Assembly: GCA_052117325.1 (NCBI GenBank)
Contig: JBQKJJ010000009.1
Length of the DNA: 64,000 nucleotides
Reading direction: 5' to 3' (one strand)
DNA from: CAG-964 sp902789345
GTDB taxonomy: Bacteria; Bacillota; Clostridia; Oscillospirales; Acutalibacteraceae
The notes under the pieces were generated by a model. The model was given only the letters and a program-made list of their open reading frames with translations, ran no database searches and was not told the DNA's origin. Below are positions 9,116 to 17,154 of the stretch, piece by piece (the stretch's first letter is position 1; every line of letters starts with the position of its first letter). Made by a program: the position numbers and the translations under genes.

Positions 9116-10510
9116 TTATATGCGCTTTCTTATTATCTTTCTAAGCAGCTTTTTACCGTTAAACGGAATTAGCGGATATAAATAGCTTTTGCCTGAGATA
9201 GTTTTATTTGTCAACAGCAAAATCACAACTACGGCTACGCCTATAATAAAACCTACAAAATTAAACAGGACAGTTAATATTAAAATAAATATTCTAAAAA
9301 ATTTCAGCGCATAGCCCAATTCGTAGCTTGGCTGTGTATAATTTGCTATAGCAACAAACGCCATATACAGCATTGATTCGGTTGAAAACCACCCTACCTT
9401 TACTGCAAATTCGCTAAGGGCTATAGCTCCTATAATACTCAACGATGCACTTAGGGAATTAGGCGTTTTTATAGAGGCAAGCCTTAGTCCGTCTATAGCA
9501 ATCTCTAACAGTATAAGCTGCCAAAACACCGGAATATTTACAGGCTCTGTTAATAAAACAAATTTAAAAGCATTCGGCACGAAGTCGGGGTTTTGCAGGC
9601 AAAGCAGCCAAACCGGGGTAATAAACAGCGTGGCAATAGTAACCAAATACCTTGTAAATCTAATATATGTTCCTGTAATAGGCGGAAAATAATAATCATC
9701 TGCTTCTTCAATAACATCAAATATTGATGTTGGTAAAATCAGTGCAGAGGGTGAATTATCTACAAAAATAACAATATTGCCGTCAAGAAGTGCCGAAGCA
9801 GTGGTGTCGGGACGCTCTGTATATTTTACCTTTGGCAACGGATTGTACCATTTGTGCTTGTAGAGCGCCTCCAAAAAGCTTTGCTGATTCATTGTAAGTG
9901 AATCAACCTTTAGATTTTTGATTCCGTCGGTAATCTTTTTTAAAAGCTTTTTATCCACCATGTCGTCCATATATAAAACAGCAACATCGGTGCGGGACTT
10001 TTCACCTACTAAAAACGGTTTTACAGTAAGCTTTGGGTCCCTTATTCTTCGTCTGACCAAGGCAAGGTTACTTACCAGGGTTTCTACAAAGCCGTCCTTT
10101 GAGCCACGCATAACCTTGTCCTTTTCCGGCTCGTCGGTCTGCCGTTGAGGGTATGTTCGGCTGTCTATCAGTATTGCCGCTGAAAAGCCGTCTACGATAA
10201 GGGCGCACATTCCTGAAAGCACACCGGTAACTATTTTGTCTACATTATTTACTACATCAACCTCTACATACGGTACGCAATTTTCTGTAAATACATAAGG
10301 GCTTTCCATAAAGCTTTCATCATCTACCGAAAAGAAAAACTCCATTATTTTTTCCATAATTTCGTCTTTTACAAGTCCGTCAATAAAATAGAGGCATGAC
10401 TTTCTTTTTTGAATTGTTATCTGTCTGCAAACCAAATCAAAGCTATGTGACGCACGCAGTGCTTCATTTAATATTTGGTAATTGGTTTTGTAATCGGTAT
10501 ACAGGTTCAA
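9116..10510 (-). CDS. Spore germination protein, GerA/SpoVAF family
   Basis: GerA-family proteins sit in the inner spore membrane and take part in nutrient sensing or ion and DPA release at germination. The 464-residue protein has the soluble N-terminal domain with VDGFSAAILID, the segment RGSKDGFVETLVSNLALVRRRI that marks the family, and a hydrophobic C-terminal half with five or so helices (about 290-440). The lack of a long N-terminal extension and the solitary context fit SpoVAF better than a tricistronic GerA operon, but the sub-family is not certain. No GerB or GerC partner is adjacent. Confidence 0.88.
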   Translation of the reverse strand: MNLYTDYKTNYQILNEALRASHSFDLVCRQITIQKRKSCLYFIDGLVKDEIMEKIMEFFFSVDDESFMESPYVFTENCVPYVEVDVVNNVDKIVTGVLSGMCALIVDGFSAAILIDSRTYPQRQTDEPEKDKVMRGSKDGFVETLVSNLALVRRRIRDPKLTVKPFLVGEKSRTDVAVLYMDDMVDKKLLKKITDGIKNLKVDSLTMNQQSFLEALYKHKWYNPLPKVKYTERPDTTASALLDGNIVIFVDNSPSALILPTSIFDVIEEADDYYFPPITGTYIRFTRYLVTIATLFITPVWLLCLQNPDFVPNAFKFVLLTEPVNIPVFWQLILLEIAIDGLRLASIKTPNSLSASLSIIGAIALSEFAVKVGWFSTESMLYMAFVAIANYTQPSYELGYALKFFRIFILILTVLFNFVGFIIGVAVVVILLLTNKTISGKSYLYPLIPFNGKKLLRKIIRKRI

Positions 10511-10698
10511 ATTATAACCACCTCACAAATTCTCTTAATTATTTTGCGAGGATAATATAAATTTATACCGGTACAGTATATATTATGTAAAATATTTGCA
10601 TAATGGTATATTCAAAACAACCGCTAAAACCGTATGTTTTTTAAATCCGCCTTTATATGCATATATAAATAATTGCTTGCGTTTGATGAGCCTTGTAT

Positions 10699-10980
10699 TT
10701 AATTTTTAAAAATCCCTCTAAACGGTTTTTTCCTTTTATTTTGAAAATTAAAGTTAACCAATATTGTGTCTTCACCTATCAGCTCTATACAGTTCCAGCT
10801 TATAATTATGTCGTCTTCCCTGCCCAGCAAACCAAAACAGCGAAGTCTCCCATATATAACTAAAGATACAACTGTGGCGTCCTTAATATTAATTTCAACA
10901 TCATCTACAAAGCCAAGCCTGCAACCGTCCTTTGCATTTATTACCTCTTTATGACGTAAATCGCACACCTTGCACACCAT
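10699..10980 (-). CDS. YlmC/YmxH family sporulation protein (PRC-barrel)
   Basis: The 93-residue protein matches the YlmC/YmxH family: CDLRHKEVINAKDGCRLGFVDDVEI, a central beta barrel, then the WNCIELIGEDTILV signature. Family members are conserved in endospore formers; their molecular role is unsettled. It lies upstream of the germination gene on the same strand, separated by about 190 bp with no visible terminator. Confidence 0.88.
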   Translation of the reverse strand: MVCKVCDLRHKEVINAKDGCRLGFVDDVEINIKDATVVSLVIYGRLRCFGLLGREDDIIISWNCIELIGEDTILVNFNFQNKRKKPFRGIFKN

Positions 10981-11041
10981 ATGCCCTACCTCGTTTCTCT
11001 ATTAGACAAGTATAAACAAATATTATTTATGTAACCGTCTA

Positions 11042-11218
11042 TCATAAATCCCTATTGTCTGGTTTTATGGGTTGTTCACCGTTTTCTAAGAGCGCTTCTG
11101 TCCAAACTATGCCACAGCTCTTAATTATTTCATCAATTTCCGACTGTGCTTTAACAATATAGCTGTCATCTATCTGAACAACCACTTCACCTATTTGGTA
11201 CTCTCTGACTATTGCCAT
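11042..11218 (-). CDS. Small acidic protein divergent from the serine recombinase; candidate recombination directionality factor
   Basis: This 58-residue ORF (MAIVREYQIGEVVVQ...) has AGAGGTGG upstream of the ATG at 11218; the longer reading from 11281 is less likely. I do not recognise a family. It is acidic, without membrane segments or cysteine clusters. It is transcribed away from the recombinase gene across a 109-bp shared intergenic region. Large serine recombinases need a small partner protein for excision, and such genes usually lie beside the recombinase, so the role is suggested by position only. Confidence 0.5.
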   Translation of the reverse strand: MAIVREYQIGEVVVQIDDSYIVKAQSEIDEIIKSCGIVWTEALLENGEQPIKPDNRDL

Positions 11219-11327
11219 AAATGCCACCTCTACAATAATATTTATGTTGCTTATTAGCTTATATTCATACAAAAGCAACAAATTATATATATTTTAATAC
11301 ATTAAACTCTAAAAAGGGTGGATACAA

Positions 11328-12893
11328 ATGGGCTATGCAATATATCTGCGTAAATCAAGGGCTGACGCTGAACTGGAAGCACAGGGGGAGCTTGAAACTC
11401 TTAGCAGACACAACGCTGTGCTTACGGCATACGCAAAGCACAACGGCTTAGAGATTACTGAAATATACAAAGAGGTTGTGTCCGGTGAAACAATCTCCGC
11501 AAGACCGGTAATGCAACAGCTGCTTTACGCTGTTGAGCACAACAGGTACAAAGGCGTATTGGTTATGGAAATTGAAAGACTTGCCAGAGGCGACACCATT
11601 GATCAAGGCATAGTAGCACAAACCTTTAAATATTCCAATACACTTATAATTACTCCTCAAAAAACATATGATCCAAACAACGAGTTTGACGAAGAATATT
11701 TTGAATTTGGATTATTTATGTCAAGGCGTGAATATAAAACCATTAACCGTCGCCTACAAGCAGGACGACTGCAATCTGTAAAAGAAGGTAAGTTCGTAGG
11801 CAACAAGCCACCATACGGATATAAGAAAATAAAGCTAAAATCTGAAAAGGGCTACACACTTGAGCCGGACCCACAGCAGGCCGAAACAGTAAAGCTGATA
11901 TTTAAGTGGTATGCATATGGCATTGACGGTATAAGTGTGGGGTACAATGAAATTGCAAAGCGTTTACATAATATTGGTATAAAAACTGCAACCGGCAAAT
12001 CTGAATGGTCAGCCTCCAGCATAAGGGATATTCTGTATAATCCCGTTTACACAGGTAAAATTTGTTGGGGACAACGCCCACAGAACAAAAGGGTTAAAAA
12101 CGGTAAATTTGTTGTAACAAGGGCAAGGAACAAATGTGCATCAGTGTATGCAGGAATACACCCTGCTATTATTGATAACGCCACCTTTGAGCTTGTACAA
12201 CAGAGAAAAAGCAAAAATATGTCAAGCACCTGTCCAAAATCAAAGGAGATAAAAAATCCACTGGCAGGCTTAGTAATTTGCAAAGAGTGCGGCAAGTTAA
12301 TGCAGAGAAGACCGCATAAAGGCAAGGAACACCCTTCGCTGATATGCACCAACAGCAAATGCACCAATGTAAGCAGTGACCTTTTTATTATAGAAGATGC
12401 TATAGTAGGCGCACTAAACAAGTGGCTTACCGGCTATAAAATCAAACAAAATAACGAGCATATAGAAAGCACTAACTATGAACGCTGTAAAAACAACAGA
12501 GAAATCTTAAACCAATGCAATACAAACCTAAAGAAGATAAACAATAAAATTGCAATAATATATGATGCATATGAAAACGGATTATACACAACAGATATTT
12601 TTAAAGAAAGATTATGTTCTGCAAACACAGAAAAAGAGATTATTTTAAACACCATAGAACAGCTAAAAAATAAATCTACTCCACCCAGCCAAAGCAGCAG
12701 TAATATAGAAATTTGTGTAGAGCCAAGTACCATAACAAGCGCTTATTATAAAATTAAAAGTCCTGCCAAACGAAATGGAATGCTAAAACTTTTGGTAGAA
12801 AAAATTGAATATTCTAAATACAAATTCAAGTTTCCAAAAGAATACAACCGCTTAATTATTACCATATATCCAAAGCTGCCACAATTAGAATAA
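11328..12893 (+). CDS. Large serine recombinase, likely acting on the split cotJC gene
   Basis: The 521-residue protein has an N-terminal resolvase domain with YLRKSRAD (catalytic Ser10) and EIERLARGD, a recombinase domain (about 155-290, GNKPPYGYKKI), a zinc-ribbon (CKECGKLMQRR...CTNSKC) and a C-terminal coiled-coil segment. This is the architecture of phage and sporulation-element integrases. The start ATG is preceded by AAGGGTGG. Its stop lies 36 bp from the GAAT core where cotJC is interrupted, the usual place for an integrase next to its att site. A CATACAAA box at 11266 resembles a sporulation sigma-E -10 element, but no matching -35 was found. Confidence 0.93.
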   Translation: MGYAIYLRKSRADAELEAQGELETLSRHNAVLTAYAKHNGLEITEIYKEVVSGETISARPVMQQLLYAVEHNRYKGVLVMEIERLARGDTIDQGIVAQTFKYSNTLIITPQKTYDPNNEFDEEYFEFGLFMSRREYKTINRRLQAGRLQSVKEGKFVGNKPPYGYKKIKLKSEKGYTLEPDPQQAETVKLIFKWYAYGIDGISVGYNEIAKRLHNIGIKTATGKSEWSASSIRDILYNPVYTGKICWGQRPQNKRVKNGKFVVTRARNKCASVYAGIHPAIIDNATFELVQQRKSKNMSSTCPKSKEIKNPLAGLVICKECGKLMQRRPHKGKEHPSLICTNSKCTNVSSDLFIIEDAIVGALNKWLTGYKIKQNNEHIESTNYERCKNNREILNQCNTNLKKINNKIAIIYDAYENGLYTTDIFKERLCSANTEKEIILNTIEQLKNKSTPPSQSSSNIEICVEPSTITSAYYKIKSPAKRNGMLKLLVEKIEYSKYKFKFPKEYNRLIITIYPKLPQLE

Positions 12894-12904
12894 TTGACTT
12901 AAAT

Positions 12905-13363
12905 TTGTTACAACTTATGCAGCCAAACGAATTGGCACATTTAGAAATGGTGGGTTCTATTGTGCACCAATTAACAAGAAATATGACCCCGGAGGAAATT
13001 GAGAAAGCAGGACTACAAACCTACTTTGTTGACCACACCAGTGCCGTATACCCGGCGGCCGCCAATGGAACACCTTTTACCGCAGCGTATTTGCAATGTA
13101 AAGGCGACCCAATAACAGACCTTCACGAGGACCTTGCTGCGGAACAAAAGGCCCGCACAACCTATGATAATATTTTAAGATTTTGTGACGATCCAGATGT
13201 TATTAACCCTATTAGATTTTTAAGAGAACGAGAAGTTGTACATTATCAGAGATTTGGTGAAGCTCTGCGTATGCTGACTGACAAACTTGACAGCAAGAAT
13301 TTCTACGCATTTAATCCAAGCTTTGATAAGTGCGGTAAAAAATGTGACAAAAACAAAAAGTAA
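12905..13363 (+). CDS. cotJC: Spore coat protein CotJC, C-terminal segment (143 native residues)
   Basis: From TTG at 12932 the frame reads LAHLEMVGSIVHQLTRN...FYAFNPSFDK, the C-terminal two thirds of CotJC, a manganese-catalase-like coat protein of endospores. The nine or so codons before (from TTG 12905) come from the att arm and have no family counterpart or Shine-Dalgarno, so this fragment is probably untranslated as it stands. The missing N-terminal third, ending GTEE, lies at 43719-43913. The cut removes the metal-binding E-x-x-H motif formed by GTEELAHLEM, so neither part can be active alone. The lysine/cysteine-rich tail KCGKKCDKNKK is lineage specific. Confidence 0.93.
   Translation: MLQLMQPNELAHLEMVGSIVHQLTRNMTPEEIEKAGLQTYFVDHTSAVYPAAANGTPFTAAYLQCKGDPITDLHEDLAAEQKARTTYDNILRFCDDPDVINPIRFLREREVVHYQRFGEALRMLTDKLDSKNFYAFNPSFDKCGKKCDKNKK
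12911..12945 (+). other. Hybrid recombination site (attR-like) at the cotJC C-terminal junction
   Basis: The left arm ACAACTTATGCAGCCAAAC comes from the recombinase side and the right arm TTGGCACATTTAGAAATG is cotJC coding sequence. The core GAAT is at 12929-12932. It is shared with the site at 43911-43914. Confidence 0.8.
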
Positions 13364-13508
13364 ATACAATACAAAATCATAATATAAATAATCTTTATCA
13401 TAAGAACACTATAACAACAAACAGGGTTGGCATTTACAAAAAATATCGACCTATGAATTTTGCACACTAAAAATTTTAGTTTAACCGAAAAAATTAAATA
13501 ATTTAAAC

Positions 13509-13559
13509 GCCAACAGTCCAAAGGTTCACACAAATAAACAGAACATTTGGACTGTTGGC
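13509..13559. terminator. 14-bp perfect inverted repeat after cotJC
   Basis: GCCAACAGTCCAAA (13509-13522) and TTTGGACTGTTGGC (13546-13559) are exact reverse complements with a 23-base loop, about 145 bp past the cotJC stop. There is no long T-run. It probably ends the cotJ transcript. Confidence 0.6.
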
Positions 13560-13783
13560 ATATAAATTAAATTATTTTATATTTGTACGGTGCATCATTT
13601 TAATTTGACAATGATTAAAGAGATTTTACCCTATTCAATCTCTTAATCAAATTATATTACAAACTAGTGGTGTTACCACTGCAAATGGACATTATTATAA
13701 GTCTAATATTTAGTAAATAATAAGATATTTTTGGAAACAAGTGGACAATTCCGCCTAACTTAAATAGAGATATCAGTAATTAG

Positions 13784-14019
13784 TTAGCGCAACCCCCAAT
13801 ATCCGTTACCTTTTCCATAGACAGAATAAAATATATCGTTACCTTGAAATACATTAGAATCAGAGGAATTGCGTTCAATGCAGGCTCTAATTCCAGCCTG
13901 TTGATTTTTAGTAATACTGTGACCTACAACCCTTTCATATTCCTTATATATATATCTGAATAAGATGCTTTCCCACCGAGATTTTTTAACGTTTGTATAG
14001 TTGCTTCCAAAATAGTCAT
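13784..14019 (-). pseudogene. Small winged-helix-like gene frameshifted in a TA repeat
   Basis: AAGGAG lies ahead of an ATG at 14019. The frame reads MTILEATIQTLKNLGGKASY, then is broken inside (TA)5T at 13945-13955. With one TA unit fewer it continues KEYERVVGHSITKNQQAG...NDIFYSVYGKGNGYWGLR and stops at 13784, giving 77 residues. The tail resembles the short winged-helix modules found at the end of restriction-associated proteins; this is only a resemblance. The simple dinucleotide tract could make it switchable rather than dead. It sits between cotJC and the mobile element and may be left over from an older island. Elsewhere in 13564-14371 I see only a small AGTGGT/ACCACT hairpin, the terminator at 14166 and the att sequences. 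Confidence 0.55.
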
Positions 14020-14165
14020 ATAAACATCTCCTTAGTCTAATTTCGCAAACATATTAAAATTTAAAACAAACAAATACACCTACTAATTGTCCTATAACGT
14101 AAACTAATATAGATTTTTCAATGTGTTGAAAAATCTCCCACTCTAAAAAGTTTAAGTTTGGAAAT

Positions 14166-14203
14166 GCCGGAAGCCCATATAAATACAGGCTTTCGGCTTT
14201 TTT
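14166..14203 (+). terminator. Plus-strand terminator just outside the left end of the mobile element
   Basis: GCCGGAAGCC and GGCTTTCGGC pair with one mismatch and are followed by TTTTTT. No plus-strand gene is seen just upstream. A similar T-run precedes the right att core, which suggests that the left flank once belonged to another element at this site. Confidence 0.65.
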
Positions 14204-14210
14204 GTACGTT

Positions 14211-14221
14211 ATTCCCACTCG
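14211..14221. repeat. Left att core repeat of the guaA element
   Basis: ATTCCCACTCG is identical to 25487-25497. Read on the minus strand it gives GAG TGG GAA TAA, a copy of the end of guaA (Glu-Trp-Glu-stop). Confidence 0.85.
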
Positions 14222-14323
14222 CTCCCTGTAAATCAATTCTAAACAAGTTTGTTTATGAGATTTAGCAGAGAGTATTTACATTATTTGTATTATCGGTAAA
14301 GCATACGCTATCCGATTTTTTGT

Positions 14324-14342
14324 TGCCAAAGTGTTGCCACGA
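14324..14342 (+). repeat. Probable integrase arm-binding repeats, left end
   Basis: Two copies of TGTTGCCA in tandem (about 11-bp spacing) lie 110 bp inside the left att core. The same tandem pair occurs at 25408-25427 near the right end, in the same orientation, as expected of arm-type sites of a tyrosine integrase. Confidence 0.55.
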
Positions 14343-14371
14343 ATATCTATTTTACACCAGTGCTTTAGTGC

Positions 14372-15265
14372 TTAAAGGTTTATGGTGTATGTTTTACCAA
14401 CCCCAGATATTCTCATTAACTGACCTTCATTTTCTTGGATGATCTTCAAAGTATGATCTGCAATATTTTCTCTAAGATCTCCACTGGCTGTATCGACTCC
14501 CAAGGAAGTAATTTCATCAGCGGTGGCAAAGCGATATATGTCTGATTGTTGCTTTACCAGACGTTCCAAATCAGCCTCCTGTTCAGGAGTAGGAACCAAT
14601 TCGACAACATCAGCAAGAAGAAGTTCATAACACTGAAAATGATCACCGAAGTGAAGTTCAGTCATGTGTCTTCCACAAAAACGATAAGTAATTTGGCTCC
14701 AACTTATAATACCTTTTTCGATTAGTTCTTCTCTAAATTCTCTGCTTAAATTATAAATTTGTTCTCGTTCCGCTTTGCGGTCAAAACGTTTAACAAACTT
14801 TCGAAGATATCTATTCTCCAGTCGGAGACGATAATCATCACGTGAGGATCTATCGAGCGGTATCTTATTATCATCTTTGACTTGATATCGGTTTCGTAGT
14901 TCCAGCTTTTCGTTTCCTAACAGCTTGTATACGCCTCCCACAGGCTGATATTTTCCTGTGCCACGTTCATTCTTCACTAATAGATATTTGTTCCCTATCT
15001 TGATTCTATATAGATAGGCAAAAGAAATGCGTATAATTGTGCTATCCTCAATGAAACGACCACGTTTTAATTTTCGCTGAGAAGTCTTCCAATTAGTGGT
15101 ATCCAAAAGATCTTGAATTGAGTTTACAAGTCCTGGGAGAGAAAAACCCAGCGCAATGCCGGCAAGACTACTGCCAGCAGGCCAAGCGTTGATTTCAAAA
15201 AGAAGAATTACACCAACGGAAAGCATAGACAAAACTACGAGTACAATAGCTTTACAGATTTTCAT
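14372..15265 (-). CDS. CBASS effector with two membrane helices and a NUDIX-like domain (Cap16 type)
   Basis: The 297-residue protein has two N-terminal membrane helices (about 4-24 and 28-50) and a C-terminal SMODS-associated NUDIX-like domain with the Nudix-box-like SREFREELIEKG at 174-185 and the upstream KYQPVGGVYK. In CBASS, effectors of this kind are thought to bind the cyclic nucleotide made during infection and damage the membrane of the host cell. The gene follows the CD-NTase gene by 4 bp on the same strand, which is the standard two-gene type I CBASS layout. The membrane segments place it in the inner membrane. Confidence 0.85.
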   Translation of the reverse strand: MKICKAIVLVVLSMLSVGVILLFEINAWPAGSSLAGIALGFSLPGLVNSIQDLLDTTNWKTSQRKLKRGRFIEDSTIIRISFAYLYRIKIGNKYLLVKNERGTGKYQPVGGVYKLLGNEKLELRNRYQVKDDNKIPLDRSSRDDYRLRLENRYLRKFVKRFDRKAEREQIYNLSREFREELIEKGIISWSQITYRFCGRHMTELHFGDHFQCYELLLADVVELVPTPEQEADLERLVKQQSDIYRFATADEITSLGVDTASGDLRENIADHTLKIIQENEGQLMRISGVGKTYTINL

Positions 15266-15269
15266 AATA

Positions 15270-16652
15270 TTACCCTCTGCCGATGGGAATGTTTACTCTT
15301 TCCTTGGCAACACATACGCCTTCTTTTACGACATAACATTCGATATAATGATTTCCAAAGAAATTACTATGTTCCACTATGCAATTTCCTTTCTCTACGA
15401 TTTGTCCTCTTATCTGGTTTCTTCTTGCTGCTTCTGGCCCCACATTTTTAACTTTCCAGAAAATTTTATACGGAGGAGGACAATTTGTATAGTCCATGGT
15501 ACAACGGATTTCGAAATTGTGGGGCAAATAGTGCTTCAATATAGATAGTAATTCAGTTAATGGTTTAGGTCTCCAGCCATTGCCGGTAACAATGCACGAC
15601 ACTCTGCAATAATATGATAATTTAACAGGATACAATTCCTCAATATATTGCTCATTGTCAACAAAAGCACAAACAGCTTTAGATAATGGCTTGAGCGAAT
15701 AGCTTGCAGCTTCAGATATCTGCTCATTCCAATAATCGTGATTGAAGAATCCATACCATGCTTGAAGTGCATCAGCCTTGGAACAATCATCTTTGAATAA
15801 AATATCCAGATCTTCAAGTTTACTTTTGAGACGATTTTTCCAATTAGTCATTCTCTGTGTATCAAGATTTCTTGGGGTTAAATCTCGTCCGTCATCGACA
15901 GGAGCAGAAACTGACGTGTTTGTTTCGAGACGATTGACGATTTCCTTCATTGTATAATAAAATAATTCATCAATTCGTTCATAGGATTCCTGTAGTTTCT
16001 CATCACACAAAACTGTTTGAAGGAGTCCGCTCGGCATATTCTTCCATGATTTTCTGGATTTACAGAACATTTTTGATAAGCGAACAACTTTCCTTAATTT
16101 TCCCTCGGAGTTATCATTTTGCGTTTTGAACCATTCGTTCAACCCTCTAAGATCACGTTTTGTCCAATCAGAACCAGCGTGTTCGTATACCCAACAATCA
16201 TTCCAAAGGTCATAGTATCTTCGGTAAACTGCAAAGTCGATATGATATCCATCAGCATATTTTATTCGAACACAGCTTGTTTTAACCTCGGGTTCCGCAT
16301 TAAACTGTTTCGTTTTTCGTTTGAGCGCATTTGCAACCAAATTTCTGGTAGATTGAGCGCCTTTGTCTCCAAGGGCTGATTTATCGAAAACAACTGCAAC
16401 ATCAATATCATAGTCACCGTCTTCATTTTGAACAACAGTTGACATTGCAACACTACCTTGAACGCAAGTTTCTACGATGGAATAAGAGGTCTTATTTTCC
16501 TCGTTGTACTCTTGTAATCCGTCTTTAAGGCGTTGAATGTTCAGATCCTTTTTACTATGTAAATTGGTTTGCTCAGCTTGCGATAAAACAACATAAGAAT
16601 CGTAGAACGTATTAAATTTGGATGACAGGTCATACATCTTTACTTGGTGCAT
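15270..16652 (-). CDS. CBASS cyclic-oligonucleotide synthase (CD-NTase) with AGS-C sensor domain
   Basis: CD-NTases make cyclic di- or trinucleotides after phage sensing. The 460-residue protein has the polymerase-beta-like head: QGS (65-67), then DYDIDVAVVF with metal ligands Asp82 and Asp84, and YHIDFAVYRR with Asp139. The C-terminal ~100 residues (KIFWKVKNVGPEAARRNQ...HYIECYVVKEGVCVAKERV) are the AGS-C domain found in this family. The start overlaps the end of the upstream 168-residue gene by 23 bp. The ATG at 16637 is an alternative start. The nucleotide product cannot be predicted from sequence here. Confidence 0.9.
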   Translation of the reverse strand: MHQVKMYDLSSKFNTFYDSYVVLSQAEQTNLHSKKDLNIQRLKDGLQEYNEENKTSYSIVETCVQGSVAMSTVVQNEDGDYDIDVAVVFDKSALGDKGAQSTRNLVANALKRKTKQFNAEPEVKTSCVRIKYADGYHIDFAVYRRYYDLWNDCWVYEHAGSDWTKRDLRGLNEWFKTQNDNSEGKLRKVVRLSKMFCKSRKSWKNMPSGLLQTVLCDEKLQESYERIDELFYYTMKEIVNRLETNTSVSAPVDDGRDLTPRNLDTQRMTNWKNRLKSKLEDLDILFKDDCSKADALQAWYGFFNHDYWNEQISEAASYSLKPLSKAVCAFVDNEQYIEELYPVKLSYYCRVSCIVTGNGWRPKPLTELLSILKHYLPHNFEIRCTMDYTNCPPPYKIFWKVKNVGPEAARRNQIRGQIVEKGNCIVEHSNFFGNHYIECYVVKEGVCVAKERVNIPIGRG

Positions 16653-17136
16653 CTCCCTTTCTGTAAATCATTTTGCCATCTTCAATCAAGGAATTGGTCA
16701 CTAATAAGTTGTAAGCGCCAATTCTTGAATGCCAATGTTTATGTTTGAAAAATGCTTCCCAGTCAAGTTCCAGTATGAACTCCGGCTGGTATTTTTCATT
16801 GAGTTTGATTATTACCACATACTCAAATAAGGGTTTGATATCTCTAATATCGGTATTTTTTTCAATGCCGTAAAAAGCTCCCGTTGTGTTTGTTGTGATA
16901 CACTTGATAGAGTAACGTTCACCATTTACACTAATGGCATCAATGTTTTTTGTTGACGGCGGAGCAAATTGCAATTTCGGCAAGCCTTTTGTTTTGGTGT
17001 AATAATCAACAACAATGTACTCACCTAAATCACCGGTAACATTTTTAGAACGAATTAGCTTATCCTCACGCATTTTGGACAGCAATTCACCGTAAATCTG
17101 AATAAGCTCTATGCCGGAATATTTTGAAAAATCCAT
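16630..17136 (-). CDS. Restriction-nuclease-fold protein between R-M and CBASS genes
   Basis: The 168-residue protein has GDLGEYIVVDYY, FAPPSTKNIDAISVNGERYSIKC and WEAFFKHKHWHSRIGAYNLLV. The spacing Glu...Asp...IK resembles the PD-(D/E)XK fold, with Ser-Ile-Lys in the usual Glu-x-Lys place, so catalytic power is uncertain. Similar small proteins often accompany C5 methyltransferase R-M systems. The gene begins 19 bp after the nuclease stop (AAGGAT upstream) and overlaps the CD-NTase start by 23 bp, so the R-M and CBASS genes form one transcription unit. It may aid the R-M system or be a CBASS accessory protein. Confidence 0.7.
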   Translation of the reverse strand: MDFSKYSGIELIQIYGELLSKMREDKLIRSKNVTGDLGEYIVVDYYTKTKGLPKLQFAPPSTKNIDAISVNGERYSIKCITTNTTGAFYGIEKNTDIRDIKPLFEYVVIIKLNEKYQPEFILELDWEAFFKHKHWHSRIGAYNLLVTNSLIEDGKMIYRKGDAPSKDV

Positions 17137-17154
17137 AGCATGAAATCCTTTTGT

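Noticed and set aside
11042..11281. Longer 79-residue version of the small ORF
   Set aside because: The extra N-terminal residues are hydrophobic and lie in the promoter region; AGAGGTGG supports the start at 11218.
14054..14236. 60-residue minus-strand ORF across the left att site
   Set aside because: It runs through the att repeat and the terminator; its composition is not convincing and no ribosome site is seen.
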